Below the pieces are notes generated by a model. It was not told the DNA's origin. It worked only from the letters and a program-made list of their open reading frames with translations, and searched no databases. A stretch of 64,000 nucleotides of DNA, taken from contig NZ_WWCT01000001.1 in the NCBI RefSeq assembly GCF_009857605.1, positions 310,001 through 374,000 on the forward strand, read 5' to 3'. The stretch comes from Duganella levis. Its GTDB lineage: Bacteria > Pseudomonadota > Gammaproteobacteria > Burkholderiales > Burkholderiaceae_D. Within the stretch, counting starts at the first letter, position 1. Each line of letters begins with the position of its first letter. A program made the translations under genes and the position numbers. This document shows positions 1-7,870 of the stretch, in pieces.

Positions 1-193
1 CGACAGCGAAAAGCCGGTGGGCGAGTGGAATGCTTGCGACATCGTCAGCCGCGACGGCACGGTGGAGGTGACGGTGAATGGCGTGCTACAGAATCGCGTA
101 ACAAATGTGTCACCGGCATCTGGCCAGATCGGCTTCCAGCTGGAAGGCACGCCGTACGAGTTGCGCCGCGTGGTGCTTACGCCGCTGGACTGA
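1..193 (+). CDS. DUF1080 / 3-keto-disaccharide hydrolase-like protein, C-terminal fragment
   Basis: The frame is open from base 2 to a TGA at 191-193, giving the last 63 residues of a gene that begins outside the window. The tail reads VGEWNACDIV, then DGTVEVTVNGVLQNRV, then SGQIGFQLEGTPYELRRVVL. This is the typical end of the DUF1080 (3-keto-disaccharide hydrolase) jelly-roll domain: the GEWN strand, a VNG turn and the GxIGxQxEG strand. Family members bind or hydrolyse sugars and are usually exported. The following gene is convergent, so this gene belongs to whatever lies upstream of the window. The family call rests on the C-terminal motifs alone. Confidence 0.6.
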   Translation, partial: DSEKPVGEWNACDIVSRDGTVEVTVNGVLQNRVTNVSPASGQIGFQLEGTPYELRRVVLTPLD

Positions 194-212
194 GATGTCA
201 GCAGGGCGGCGC

Positions 213-947
213 TTAGTCGCCGCCTCCACCTCCGCAACCACCGCCACCACACCCGCCGCCGCAACTGCTTGCGCCGCCATCGCCGCCGCCGTCGCCGCCA
301 CCGTCGCCCCAATCGGAGCAGCCGTCGCTGCCGCCGCCACAGCCGGTGCTCATGTGTCCCAAGTCGCTGCCGCAGTGCGGCACGGCGCTGCTACTGCCGT
401 CGTGGCGCGGGAAGCCACTGCAATCGGGCACATAGATGTAGCCGTTGGCGATGTTGAATTTGGCGTCCAACGCAAATAACAAGGGGAGACGCGTGGGCTT
501 CATTGAATTGATCTTCTCATCATGACAGGCGTAGTGCCAGGTGCGGCGTATGCCAGCGTTGTTGCGCTGTCCCTTGAACAGCGTGATGGCCGGCGAGTGA
601 TGCAGGAAGCGGCCAAAAGCATGCTGGCAAAACCTGTTGTATTCTCGGGTGTACAGGATGAATTCATGCCACAGGTCGTCTACCACCTGTGACGGCATCG
701 AGACGAACTGGCGGCCACTTTTCAGGTGCGTCATAAAGAACTGCCGCAATCCCTGCGCGACCAGTTGGCAGTCTTTCTGTGTGAGATGCGGATGATGCTT
801 GCGCAGCTTGTCGAACAAACCTGGCGGCAGGTCGAAGTCGCGGATGTGCTGTTCGCGGCGGGCACGGCGCGCATGACGCAAATCCAGCCACAGGATGGTG
901 GATGCGCCGACCAATACGATATAGGGAATGGACTCGGCAATGTTCAC
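213..947 (-). CDS. GRDP-like (glycine-rich domain-containing) protein with Gly/Cys/Asp-rich tail
   Basis: This is a 244-residue protein. An N-terminal hydrophobic stretch (about residues 5-22) probably anchors it in the inner membrane. Residues about 85-115 carry the pattern VDDLWHEFILYTREYNRFC followed by FGRFLHH, the signature of the GRDP-like family (PF07173), whose conserved D-x-x-W-H-x-x-I/F-x-x-T-x-x-Y-x-x-F-C core has no settled biochemical function. The last 70 residues are very unusual: almost only Gly, Asp, Ser and Cys, with about ten cysteines in GCGGG-like spacing, which suggests metal binding or cross-linking. The ATG at 947 directly precedes the hydrophobic segment. Its 3' end faces the DUF1080-like gene. 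Confidence 0.7.
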   Translation of the reverse strand: MNIAESIPYIVLVGASTILWLDLRHARRARREQHIRDFDLPPGLFDKLRKHHPHLTQKDCQLVAQGLRQFFMTHLKSGRQFVSMPSQVVDDLWHEFILYTREYNRFCQHAFGRFLHHSPAITLFKGQRNNAGIRRTWHYACHDEKINSMKPTRLPLLFALDAKFNIANGYIYVPDCSGFPRHDGSSSAVPHCGSDLGHMSTGCGGGSDGCSDWGDGGGDGGGDGGASSCGGGCGGGGCGGGGGD

Positions 948-1132
948 GCTGGCACCTCATTGACTGTCTCGGTAAGGGCGATTCTAGATCGCTGGTCTTC
1001 TGTAACAACTGGTGTTTATCAAATTTCGTTCATCGTCTTGGCTGTTTTCGTAATTGCGACTGGATGAAAGCAGTCGCAGAATGATTTCACGCGTGCCAAC
1101 ACGCGATAACTATAAATCTACGGAGACGACCA

Positions 1133-2242
1133 ATGAAAGCGAGATACCTTCTTGCGCTGCTAGCCGCAGTGCTGATCGCGCCTGCCCAGGCGCAAAACCC
1201 GGGCACTATGCGCAACCTGACCAGCGTGCAGCTGGCAACACAGATGTCGCCGGGATGGAATCTGGGGAATTCGCTGGAAGCCATCGGCGGCGAGACCGCA
1301 TGGGGCAATCCGCCGGCGAATCAGGCTTTGTTTAAAGCCGTCAAGGCGGCAGGTTTCAAGACTGTGAGGATTCCCGTGTCATGGAGTCAGTACGCGGATG
1401 CCAATTACAACATCAGCGCCAGCTGGATGGCGCGGGTGAAGGAGGTGGTGGATGCCGCCCGCAGCGCCGGCCTGTACACCATCATCAACGTGCACTGGGA
1501 CGGCGGCTGGCAGCAGCCGACTTACGCCGCACAAGCCGGCGCCAATGCGCGGTTGGCCAAGTTCTGGACCCAGATCGGCACGACCTTCAAGAACTACGAC
1601 GACTATCTGCTGTTCGCCGGCACCAACGAGGTGATGGTGGAAAGCGTGTATAGCGCGCCCACGGCGGAAAACATCGCGGTGCAAAACGGCTTCAATCAGG
1701 TGTTCGTCAACACTGTGCGCGGCACCGGCGGTAACAACGGACAGCGGCACCTGATCGTCCAGGGCTACAACACCAATATCGACTACACCTACGCGACCAA
1801 CACGGTGCCGACCGACAGCGCCAGCAAGCGGCTGATGATGGAAGTGCATTACTACGACCCGTATAACTTCACCCTCAACACGGCCAATGGCATCTGGCAG
1901 TGGGGCGCGATTGCGACCATCGCCTCGGCCACCGAAACCTGGGCCAACGAATCCTATGTGGACGCGCAGTTCCAGAAGATGAAGACGCGCTTCATCGACA
2001 AGGGTGTGGCGGTGATACTGGGCGAATACGCTGCCAGCCTGCGCACCGAGTACGATACACCCGGCAAATACCGCCAGTACTGGGACCAGTACATCACCAA
2101 ATCAGCCTACCAGCACGGTTTAGTGCCGGTGTACTGGGACAATGGCCCGACCAGCAACCATCAATCCGGCCTGTTCAACCGCTCGACCGGCGCCCAGGCT
2201 TACCCTGCCGTCATCAGCACCATCGTCAACGCCGCGCAATAA
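1133..2242 (+). CDS. Secreted glycoside hydrolase family 5 endoglucanase (cellulase)
   Basis: This is a 369-residue protein with a Sec signal peptide (residues 1-20, ending APAQA). The catalytic domain starts at GWNLGNSLEAIGGETAWGNP, a hallmark of subfamily-4-like GH5 cellulases, followed by TVRIPVSW and NVHWDGGW. The proposed acid/base is Glu166 in the TNE motif and the nucleophile is Glu298 in LGEYA; both are present, so the enzyme should be active as a retaining beta-1,4-glucanase in the periplasm or medium. No carbohydrate-binding module follows. GGAG at 1122-1125 is well placed for the ATG. A small CGCGTG-CCAA-CACGCG inverted repeat at 1090-1105 lies in the leader. Cellulase versus another GH5 glucanase cannot be decided by eye. 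Confidence 0.88.
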   Translation: MKARYLLALLAAVLIAPAQAQNPGTMRNLTSVQLATQMSPGWNLGNSLEAIGGETAWGNPPANQALFKAVKAAGFKTVRIPVSWSQYADANYNISASWMARVKEVVDAARSAGLYTIINVHWDGGWQQPTYAAQAGANARLAKFWTQIGTTFKNYDDYLLFAGTNEVMVESVYSAPTAENIAVQNGFNQVFVNTVRGTGGNNGQRHLIVQGYNTNIDYTYATNTVPTDSASKRLMMEVHYYDPYNFTLNTANGIWQWGAIATIASATETWANESYVDAQFQKMKTRFIDKGVAVILGEYAASLRTEYDTPGKYRQYWDQYITKSAYQHGLVPVYWDNGPTSNHQSGLFNRSTGAQAYPAVISTIVNAAQ

Positions 2243-2245
2243 AAA

Positions 2246-2275
2246 AATGCCGGGCACTTCGCAGTGCCCGGCATT
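2246..2275 (-). terminator. Intrinsic terminator between the GH5 gene and the di-haem lipoprotein
   Basis: A perfect 13-bp inverted repeat (AATGCCGGGCACT / AGTGCCCGGCATT) has a TCGC loop. On the minus strand the stem is followed directly by a run of seven Ts (bases 2241-2247). It therefore best terminates the leftward cytochrome-like gene ending at 2297; the same stem may also stop the rightward GH5 transcript. Confidence 0.8.
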
Positions 2276-2296
2276 CAAAGAACAACTAAGGAAAGA

Positions 2297-5200
2297 TTAC
2301 AGCGACTTCAGGAACGCCAGCAGCGCATCGCGATCCGCTGCGGTCAGGTTTTCAAAGCGTTGACGCGATTTGGTCGCTTCGCCGCCATGCCACATGATCG
2401 CTTCGGTCAGGTTGCGTGCGCGGCCGTCGTGCAGGTAGCCAGCTTTGCCTGCGGAACCCATCACGGTGTCCGAGTAGCCGATACCCCACAGCGGCGAAGT
2501 GCGCCACATATTGCCCTTGGCCTGGCCTTCCACAAACTTGTCCGCCAGTCCGTCGCCCATGTCGTGCAGCAGCAGGTCGGTGTACGGTTTGATGTTCTGG
2601 TTGCGCAGTTCCGCATACAGGCTGCCGCTGCCGGTCTTCTGATCGACAGTGTGGCAAGCAGCGCAACGCATACCCTGGAACACCGTGTTGCCCTTGGCGA
2701 TCTTGGCCGGATCAACATCCAGATCCTTCAATGGCGACACGCCTTTCGGGAAACCGCTGGAGATCGCGCGTTGTGCAGGCACCGCCACCAGCGACAGGTA
2801 CTGGGTGATCAGCGTCAGTTCCGCTTCGCTCACGCCTTTTTGCGCCGCCGCTGATTTGCAGCCGGCAGGATCGGTCAGGCAGCTACGGTTAGGATACAGC
2901 GGCGAGGTCACCGACATATCCTGTACCAGTGCGGCAGCAGCCTGGTGACGCAGGGTCGCCTTGGCAGCCTTCCAGCCGAAGCGGCCCAGACGCACGGCGC
3001 CGGTTTCCGGATCGAACACGTAGTTGGCGCTGCCTTTCACGCCGTCTTCATCCGCCGAGGTACGTACCTTGGCCAGGATGTCGGCTTCCGGGATGGCTTC
3101 CAGCAGGCCGACGCCCAGCATGGGTTGCGCCTGACGCAGCGAGACGGTATCCGGCGTCGCGCTTTCGAACGCCAGTACAGGCTTGCGCAGCTCGACCGCC
3201 GTGCCGTCCGCCAGCTTGGCGATGCTGGAAACGAAGTTGGCGACGCGTACACCCAGGCCCCAGTTCTGCGGCGCACCGGTCGACGACACGGCGTTCATCT
3301 GCACCGCCGTACCGTATTGCGGGTGCGGAGTCTGAACGCCGTTGGCATCGGTCACCGCCACGCGCACGGTCATGTTGTCCAGACGCTGGTTGACAGCGAT
3401 CGGCGCCGGGCTGCGGCCGTTGTTGACGTGGCAGCCGATACAGGCAGCCTGGCCATAACGCTGGCCTTGCAGGCCGACGGCAGGATCGTAACGGTCATTG
3501 CCTGGCTCATTGTGCATACCGGTGGTGAAGTTGGTGTGCACCAGACGACGGCCTTCCACAAAGCGCTGCATATTCTGCATGCCGACGTTGTTCTGCGGCT
3601 GCTGGAACATGTGGTCGCCATTGTCGGCGTAGTCATACGACACCGAACCGGTACCGCCTTGCAGGTACTGGTCTGGAATCGGCGTCGAATTCAGGCGCGG
3701 CTGGATGCCGTACCATGGACGCAGGCCTTGGCCGACCACATAGGTCCACTCGTTGGCGTAGTAGCGGAAGCCGCCGTTGTCGCCCTTGGCCTTCATCGCC
3801 GCCTCCACCGCGAACATCGATGGACCGGCTTCGATCACGTCGCCGATTTTCAGCGCGCGCGCATCGACAGCGGTGCCGTCCGGGAAACCGGCCGAGTTCA
3901 GGCTGTTGTGGCGTGGATACTCCTTGATCAGCAGCGTGCAACCGTTGTTGATGCCGTTTGCCGAGTTGAGCTTGAAGTTGGCCGGGTAAGCGACCGGATC
4001 GCAAGGCTGGTTGTTGTCCTGCACGATTTCGCGGCCGACCATCCAGCCGTAGCCGGTGCTGCCCGGATCGTCGAAGCGGCGGAAGAACACGGTGTTGCCG
4101 CGCAGGCCCTGGGTCTGGTGGTACTCGTTGAAGATCAGGGTCGGCTTGGTGACGCCAGCCACGCGGCTGTTGTCGATCATCTCCAGGCCCCAGGTACGGT
4201 TCTTGAAGTAGTTCGCCACGAAGATCAGGTAAGCGCCCGGACCTTTGTCCTGCGGCAGGCCGGTGACCGGATCGACGGTGTCGTTCGGGCCGTAGCCGAT
4301 TTCGTTCCAGTCCTCGCCGCGCTCGCGGCCGTGACGGCCAACGCCGCGCGCGCCCCAGCGGGTGACGATGGTGCCGTCAGCCAGGGTGAACTGGGTCGAT
4401 TCCAGCGGCTGCGCGTAGCTCGGCAGCGGAATCAGGCCAGCGCCGCTGGTCGGGAACGGGAAGGCCGAGGTGGTGGTGCCGGCTGCCAGGCTGTTGTCGC
4501 TGCCAGGGGTCTTGAACTCGACTTCAAACAGCGAGTAACCGTACTGGGTGGCGCGCTGCACGCCTTGCAGCTGGATGTAGCGGGCGTTGACGCCGAGGTT
4601 GAAGAACTCCTCGGTGCCGCCCTGGCCGTTGGTCACGGTGCGGATGATGTTCCAGGTCTGGCCATCGTCCGATACTGCCAGGTTGTACTGCTTGCCGTAG
4701 GCGTTTTCCCAGGTCAGCTTCAGGTAGCCGATCTGCGTCTTGGCGCCGAAGTCGAATTGCAGCCAGGCGCCATTGTCGGCGGCGCTGCTCCAGCGGGTAT
4801 TCAGCTTGCCATCGACGGCCAGGTCGGCGGTGTTGGCGCCTTCTACCGCCGACGAGGTCACCTTGACCGGCTTGATCGACACGCCAGGCTTGCTGGTGTC
4901 GACCGGCACTTGCGGCGTGGTGGTCGGATCGTCCGGTGGCGGCGTGGTGCCGGTATCGGTGCTGCCGCCCGAGTAGGCGACGATCTCGAAGATCGAGTAG
5001 CCATAGCCGGTGGAGCGCTTGATGCCCTGCATGCGCAGGTAGCGGCCCTGGCCGTTCAGCCCGGTCAGGTCCTCGACGCCGCCGGCGCTGCCGGTGACGT
5101 GTTTCAGCGTAGTCCAGTGGGAATTATCATCCGACACCTGCAGTTCATACTCGGTGGCGTGGGCGTTTTCCCAGTTGATGTGGACGCGGTTGATGGTCTG

Positions 5201-5521
5201 GGTCTGGCCGTAGTCCAGTGTCAGCCATTCGTTGTCGCTGAATCCGCTGCCCCAGCGGGTGCCGTCGTTGGTGTCGATCGCTGCGGTAGCGCTGAGATCG
5301 CCGCGTTCAGCGGAGCTGGCGGTGGCGCCAACCGGCGTCAGCGCCACTTCGGCGACGGCCCCCGCTTTCATCATGCTCATAGTGCGCGCACTGGTAGTGG
5401 TGGTGCTGTCACTACTGCCGCCACACGCAGCTAGTGCCAGACTCAGTGCGATGGGTAGCGCTGTTCTCGAAAATTTGTGAAAGCTTTCCAAAGATTGCTT
5501 TCTGTGTGGCAAGTTTGTCAT
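2297..5521 (-). CDS. Lipoprotein with two F5/8 type C (discoidin) domains fused to a di-haem oxidoreductase (DUF1111-like)
   Basis: This is a 1074-residue protein starting at the ATG at 5521, chosen because AGGGGAT precedes it and because it gives a lipoprotein signal with lipobox LAAC at Cys33. The frame is open 63 codons further upstream, but without signal-peptide features. Residues about 60-185 and 215-337 are two related discoidin-like beta-sandwich repeats (TRWGSGF...LDYG...WENA and TRWSSAA...FDFG...WENA). The C-terminal part (about 655-1074) carries two haem c motifs, CIGCH (694-698) and CAACH (953-957), with HVNNGRSP and LHDGRARNLTEAI-type motifs of di-haem DHOR proteins. Residues about 370-650 match nothing I recognise. 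Likely a surface or periplasmic electron-transfer protein that binds a glycan; the substrate is unknown. Confidence 0.82.
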   Translation of the reverse strand: MTNLPHRKQSLESFHKFSRTALPIALSLALAACGGSSDSTTTTSARTMSMMKAGAVAEVALTPVGATASSAERGDLSATAAIDTNDGTRWGSGFSDNEWLTLDYGQTQTINRVHINWENAHATEYELQVSDDNSHWTTLKHVTGSAGGVEDLTGLNGQGRYLRMQGIKRSTGYGYSIFEIVAYSGGSTDTGTTPPPDDPTTTPQVPVDTSKPGVSIKPVKVTSSAVEGANTADLAVDGKLNTRWSSAADNGAWLQFDFGAKTQIGYLKLTWENAYGKQYNLAVSDDGQTWNIIRTVTNGQGGTEEFFNLGVNARYIQLQGVQRATQYGYSLFEVEFKTPGSDNSLAAGTTTSAFPFPTSGAGLIPLPSYAQPLESTQFTLADGTIVTRWGARGVGRHGRERGEDWNEIGYGPNDTVDPVTGLPQDKGPGAYLIFVANYFKNRTWGLEMIDNSRVAGVTKPTLIFNEYHQTQGLRGNTVFFRRFDDPGSTGYGWMVGREIVQDNNQPCDPVAYPANFKLNSANGINNGCTLLIKEYPRHNSLNSAGFPDGTAVDARALKIGDVIEAGPSMFAVEAAMKAKGDNGGFRYYANEWTYVVGQGLRPWYGIQPRLNSTPIPDQYLQGGTGSVSYDYADNGDHMFQQPQNNVGMQNMQRFVEGRRLVHTNFTTGMHNEPGNDRYDPAVGLQGQRYGQAACIGCHVNNGRSPAPIAVNQRLDNMTVRVAVTDANGVQTPHPQYGTAVQMNAVSSTGAPQNWGLGVRVANFVSSIAKLADGTAVELRKPVLAFESATPDTVSLRQAQPMLGVGLLEAIPEADILAKVRTSADEDGVKGSANYVFDPETGAVRLGRFGWKAAKATLRHQAAAALVQDMSVTSPLYPNRSCLTDPAGCKSAAAQKGVSEAELTLITQYLSLVAVPAQRAISSGFPKGVSPLKDLDVDPAKIAKGNTVFQGMRCAACHTVDQKTGSGSLYAELRNQNIKPYTDLLLHDMGDGLADKFVEGQAKGNMWRTSPLWGIGYSDTVMGSAGKAGYLHDGRARNLTEAIMWHGGEATKSRQRFENLTAADRDALLAFLKSL

Positions 5522-5771
5522 AAATATCCCCTGGCTTTCGGCTGAAATAGAAAGATTGCCAACGGCACACCGCCGTAGCGACGCGCATTCTGCAACAAAA
5601 AAAGTTTTCGCTGCGCACGAATGATTCAAGTACTTGAATCCGATAATTGCCGTATGGCAACAACCGTGAAGATAGCTTTCGTCTAGTTGACTGTCAAGCC
5701 ATTTGAACAACCGTGCAACAAAATCTTTCGAGGTATATCAATAGAACATCCGCCATTTCGCAGACGCATGA
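5522..5771. promoter_or_regulatory. Upstream region of the di-haem lipoprotein with two palindromes
   Basis: This interval has no convincing gene. It contains a perfect 18-bp palindrome, GATTCAAGTACTTGAATC, at 5623-5640, and a second inverted repeat, TTGCC-GTAT-GGCAA, at 5647-5660. Both lie roughly 100-140 bp upstream of the lipoprotein start on the minus strand, where an operator would be expected. I could not assign a clear -35/-10 pair. An AGGGGAT Shine-Dalgarno lies just before the ATG at 5521. Confidence 0.5.
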
Positions 5772-5802
5772 AAGCCGCTCACGGAAGGACCGTGAGCGGC
5801 TT
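5772..5802 (-). terminator. Probable terminator downstream of rlhA
   Basis: A 13-bp perfect stem (AAGCCGCTCACGG / CCGTGAGCGGCTT) with loop AAGGA lies 34 bp beyond the rlhA stop codon. The T-run on the minus strand is short (three Ts), so it may be a weak intrinsic terminator or a 3'-end stabilising hairpin. Confidence 0.65.
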
Positions 5803-5835
5803 ATTCGGCGGCAGGCGCCGGGCTTTAGAGCGGGA

Positions 5836-7806
5836 TCAGGCGCGCGGGCGCTGGCGGTGGAAGGTAAGCGGGCTGTACGGGATGTTGGACGGCGGGGCGG
5901 ATTTCAGGATGCCCGGCTTCATCGCGCCGACCACGTGCATTTCGCACGGTTTGCAGTCGAAACGCAGGGTGTAGGTCTCGTCGCCGCTGACCAGGGTCAT
6001 CGGCTCGGCCTTGACCTGGCCCTGCACACCTTGCACGCCCTTGGCCTGCTTTGGACACAGGTTGAACGAGAAGCGCAGGCAGTGCTTGGTGATCATCAGC
6101 GGCACCTCACCGGCTTCTTCGTGCGACTCGTAGGCGGCGGCGATCAGCTGCACACCGTGCTTGGTGTAGAAGGCGCGCGCTTTTTCGTTGTAGACGTTGG
6201 CCAGGTAGCTCAGCTGGGTATCCGGGTAGAGCGCCAGCGGTTCGGCGGCCGGCTTGCGCATCGGCCGGTCCCAGGCCGCCAGACGCACCGCTTCGTGCGC
6301 CTCGATGGCGTCGCGGCGCAGCGCGTTGATGACGGCCGACGGCACAAACCACGGCTGCGACAGCTTCAGCGTGACGCTGTCGGCGCGGAACATGGTGTTG
6401 CCCAGCTTGCCCAGGCTGGCGCGCAGGCCGGCGTCGGCCTGGTCAGCGTTTTGCGCCGGTTGCAGTTCCAGGGCGGCATCGGTGCTGCTCAGGTAGCCGT
6501 CTTCGTCGCACAGGTCCAGGCGCAGGCCGCCGCTCTGTTCACTCAGTGTCAGGTGCAGGCCGAGCTTGCGGTCAGACGATTTCTTGTTCAACGTCGATTC
6601 CCACTGGCGGTCGCCATTGCGGTTGACCGACAGGCCGATGCGCAGGCCGGTGAGGGCGCTGATGGCTTCGTTCGGATACACGCGCCACAGCTGGCCTTCC
6701 TCGCTGTCGCCGATTTTCTTGGCGGTGTTGGCCTGGATGCCGAAGGTCTCGCGCTTGTGCATGTAGTTCAGGCCGTCGCCATTGGACATCGCCGCGTTGG
6801 TGACCATGTCGAAGTGATCGGTGGCCATGCGGGTAATCGTGCCCAGCTCGACGCCGACGTATTTCGGGCTGTCGAAAGCGCCGATTTCGTCCTGGCGGCC
6901 GTTGGCGAAGTAATCCGTGTGGCCGCGGTGAAAGTTCTTGTCGATATCCGGCGTGAACAGGATGCTGGTGTCGCCGCTGGCGGCACGGGTGAATTCGGTG
7001 CGGCGTTCCAGGATCTCGTCCAGCAGCAGGCGGTAGTGGGCGGTGATGTTCTTCACATAACCCATGTCCTTGTAGCGGCCCTCGATCTTGAACGAGCGGA
7101 TGCCGGCGTCGACCAGCGCTTCCAGATTGCGGCTCTGGTCGTTATCCTTCATCGACAGCAGGTGTTTTTCGTAGGCCACGACGCGGCCCTTGTTGTCGCT
7201 CAGCGTGTAGGGCAGGCGGCAGGCTTGCGAGCAGTCGCCGCGATTGGCGCTGCGGCCGGTGTCGGCGTGCGAGATGTAGCACTGGCCGGAATAGGCCACG
7301 CACAGTGCACCGTGGATGAAGTATTCCAGTGGCGTGTCGACGTCGGCGTGGATTTTCTTGATCTGCTCGATGGTCAGCTCACGCGCCAGCACCAGCTGCG
7401 AGAAACCGACGTCACCGAGGAACTTGGCCTTCTCCATGGTGCGGATATCGCACTGGGTACTGGCGTGCAACTGGATCGGCGGCAAGTCCATTTCCAGCAA
7501 GCCCATGTCCTGCACGATCAGCGCATCGACGCCGGCTTCGTACAGCTGCCAGATCTGCTTGCGGGCCGCGTCCAGCTCGGCGTCATGCAGAATCGTGTTG
7601 AGCGTGACGAAAATACGCGAGCGATAACGGTGTGCAAATGCCACCAGGCTGGAGATCTCCTCGATCGAATTGCTGGCGTTATGACGCGCGCCGAAGGCCG
7701 GGCCGCCGATGTAGACGGCGTCGGCGCCATGCAGGATGGCTTCGCGGCCGATTTCGGCGGTCTTGGCGGGCGACAGCAGTTCAAGCTGATGGGCTAGCAG
7801 AGTCAT
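5836..7806 (-). CDS. rlhA: U32-family 23S rRNA 5-hydroxycytidine C2501 synthase
   Basis: This is a 656-residue protein, close to the 653 residues of E. coli RlhA (YdcP). The N-terminal half is the peptidase-U32 TIM barrel: LELLSPAKTAEIGREAILHGADAVYIGG at the start, then the family signature EYFIHGALCVAYSGQCYIS followed by NRGDCSQACRLPY with its conserved cysteines. The long C-terminal region ends in a cysteine-containing segment (LRFDCKPCEMHVVG), as in full-length RlhA rather than the short UbiU/UbiV or TrhP relatives. RlhA hydroxylates C2501 of 23S rRNA using prephenate-dependent chemistry. It stands alone here between terminators. Confidence 0.85.
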   Translation of the reverse strand: MTLLAHQLELLSPAKTAEIGREAILHGADAVYIGGPAFGARHNASNSIEEISSLVAFAHRYRSRIFVTLNTILHDAELDAARKQIWQLYEAGVDALIVQDMGLLEMDLPPIQLHASTQCDIRTMEKAKFLGDVGFSQLVLARELTIEQIKKIHADVDTPLEYFIHGALCVAYSGQCYISHADTGRSANRGDCSQACRLPYTLSDNKGRVVAYEKHLLSMKDNDQSRNLEALVDAGIRSFKIEGRYKDMGYVKNITAHYRLLLDEILERRTEFTRAASGDTSILFTPDIDKNFHRGHTDYFANGRQDEIGAFDSPKYVGVELGTITRMATDHFDMVTNAAMSNGDGLNYMHKRETFGIQANTAKKIGDSEEGQLWRVYPNEAISALTGLRIGLSVNRNGDRQWESTLNKKSSDRKLGLHLTLSEQSGGLRLDLCDEDGYLSSTDAALELQPAQNADQADAGLRASLGKLGNTMFRADSVTLKLSQPWFVPSAVINALRRDAIEAHEAVRLAAWDRPMRKPAAEPLALYPDTQLSYLANVYNEKARAFYTKHGVQLIAAAYESHEEAGEVPLMITKHCLRFSFNLCPKQAKGVQGVQGQVKAEPMTLVSGDETYTLRFDCKPCEMHVVGAMKPGILKSAPPSNIPYSPLTFHRQRPRA

Positions 7807-7870
7807 GGCTTAATTCCTTACGGTGAAGGCGGGAATTATAGCGAAATCAAGGCCTTAAGTCACTCTGCGC

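Noticed and set aside
2945-5434. Very long open frame on the plus strand opposite the di-haem lipoprotein gene
   Set aside because: It is antisense to a protein with clear domains and haem motifs, is rich in Arg/Ala/Val/His, and has no ribosome binding site or family motif. It is a GC-bias shadow.
5713-7797. 694-codon plus-strand frame opposite rlhA
   Set aside because: It is antisense to a well-matched RlhA and shows only low-complexity Ala/Val/Gln/Arg composition.
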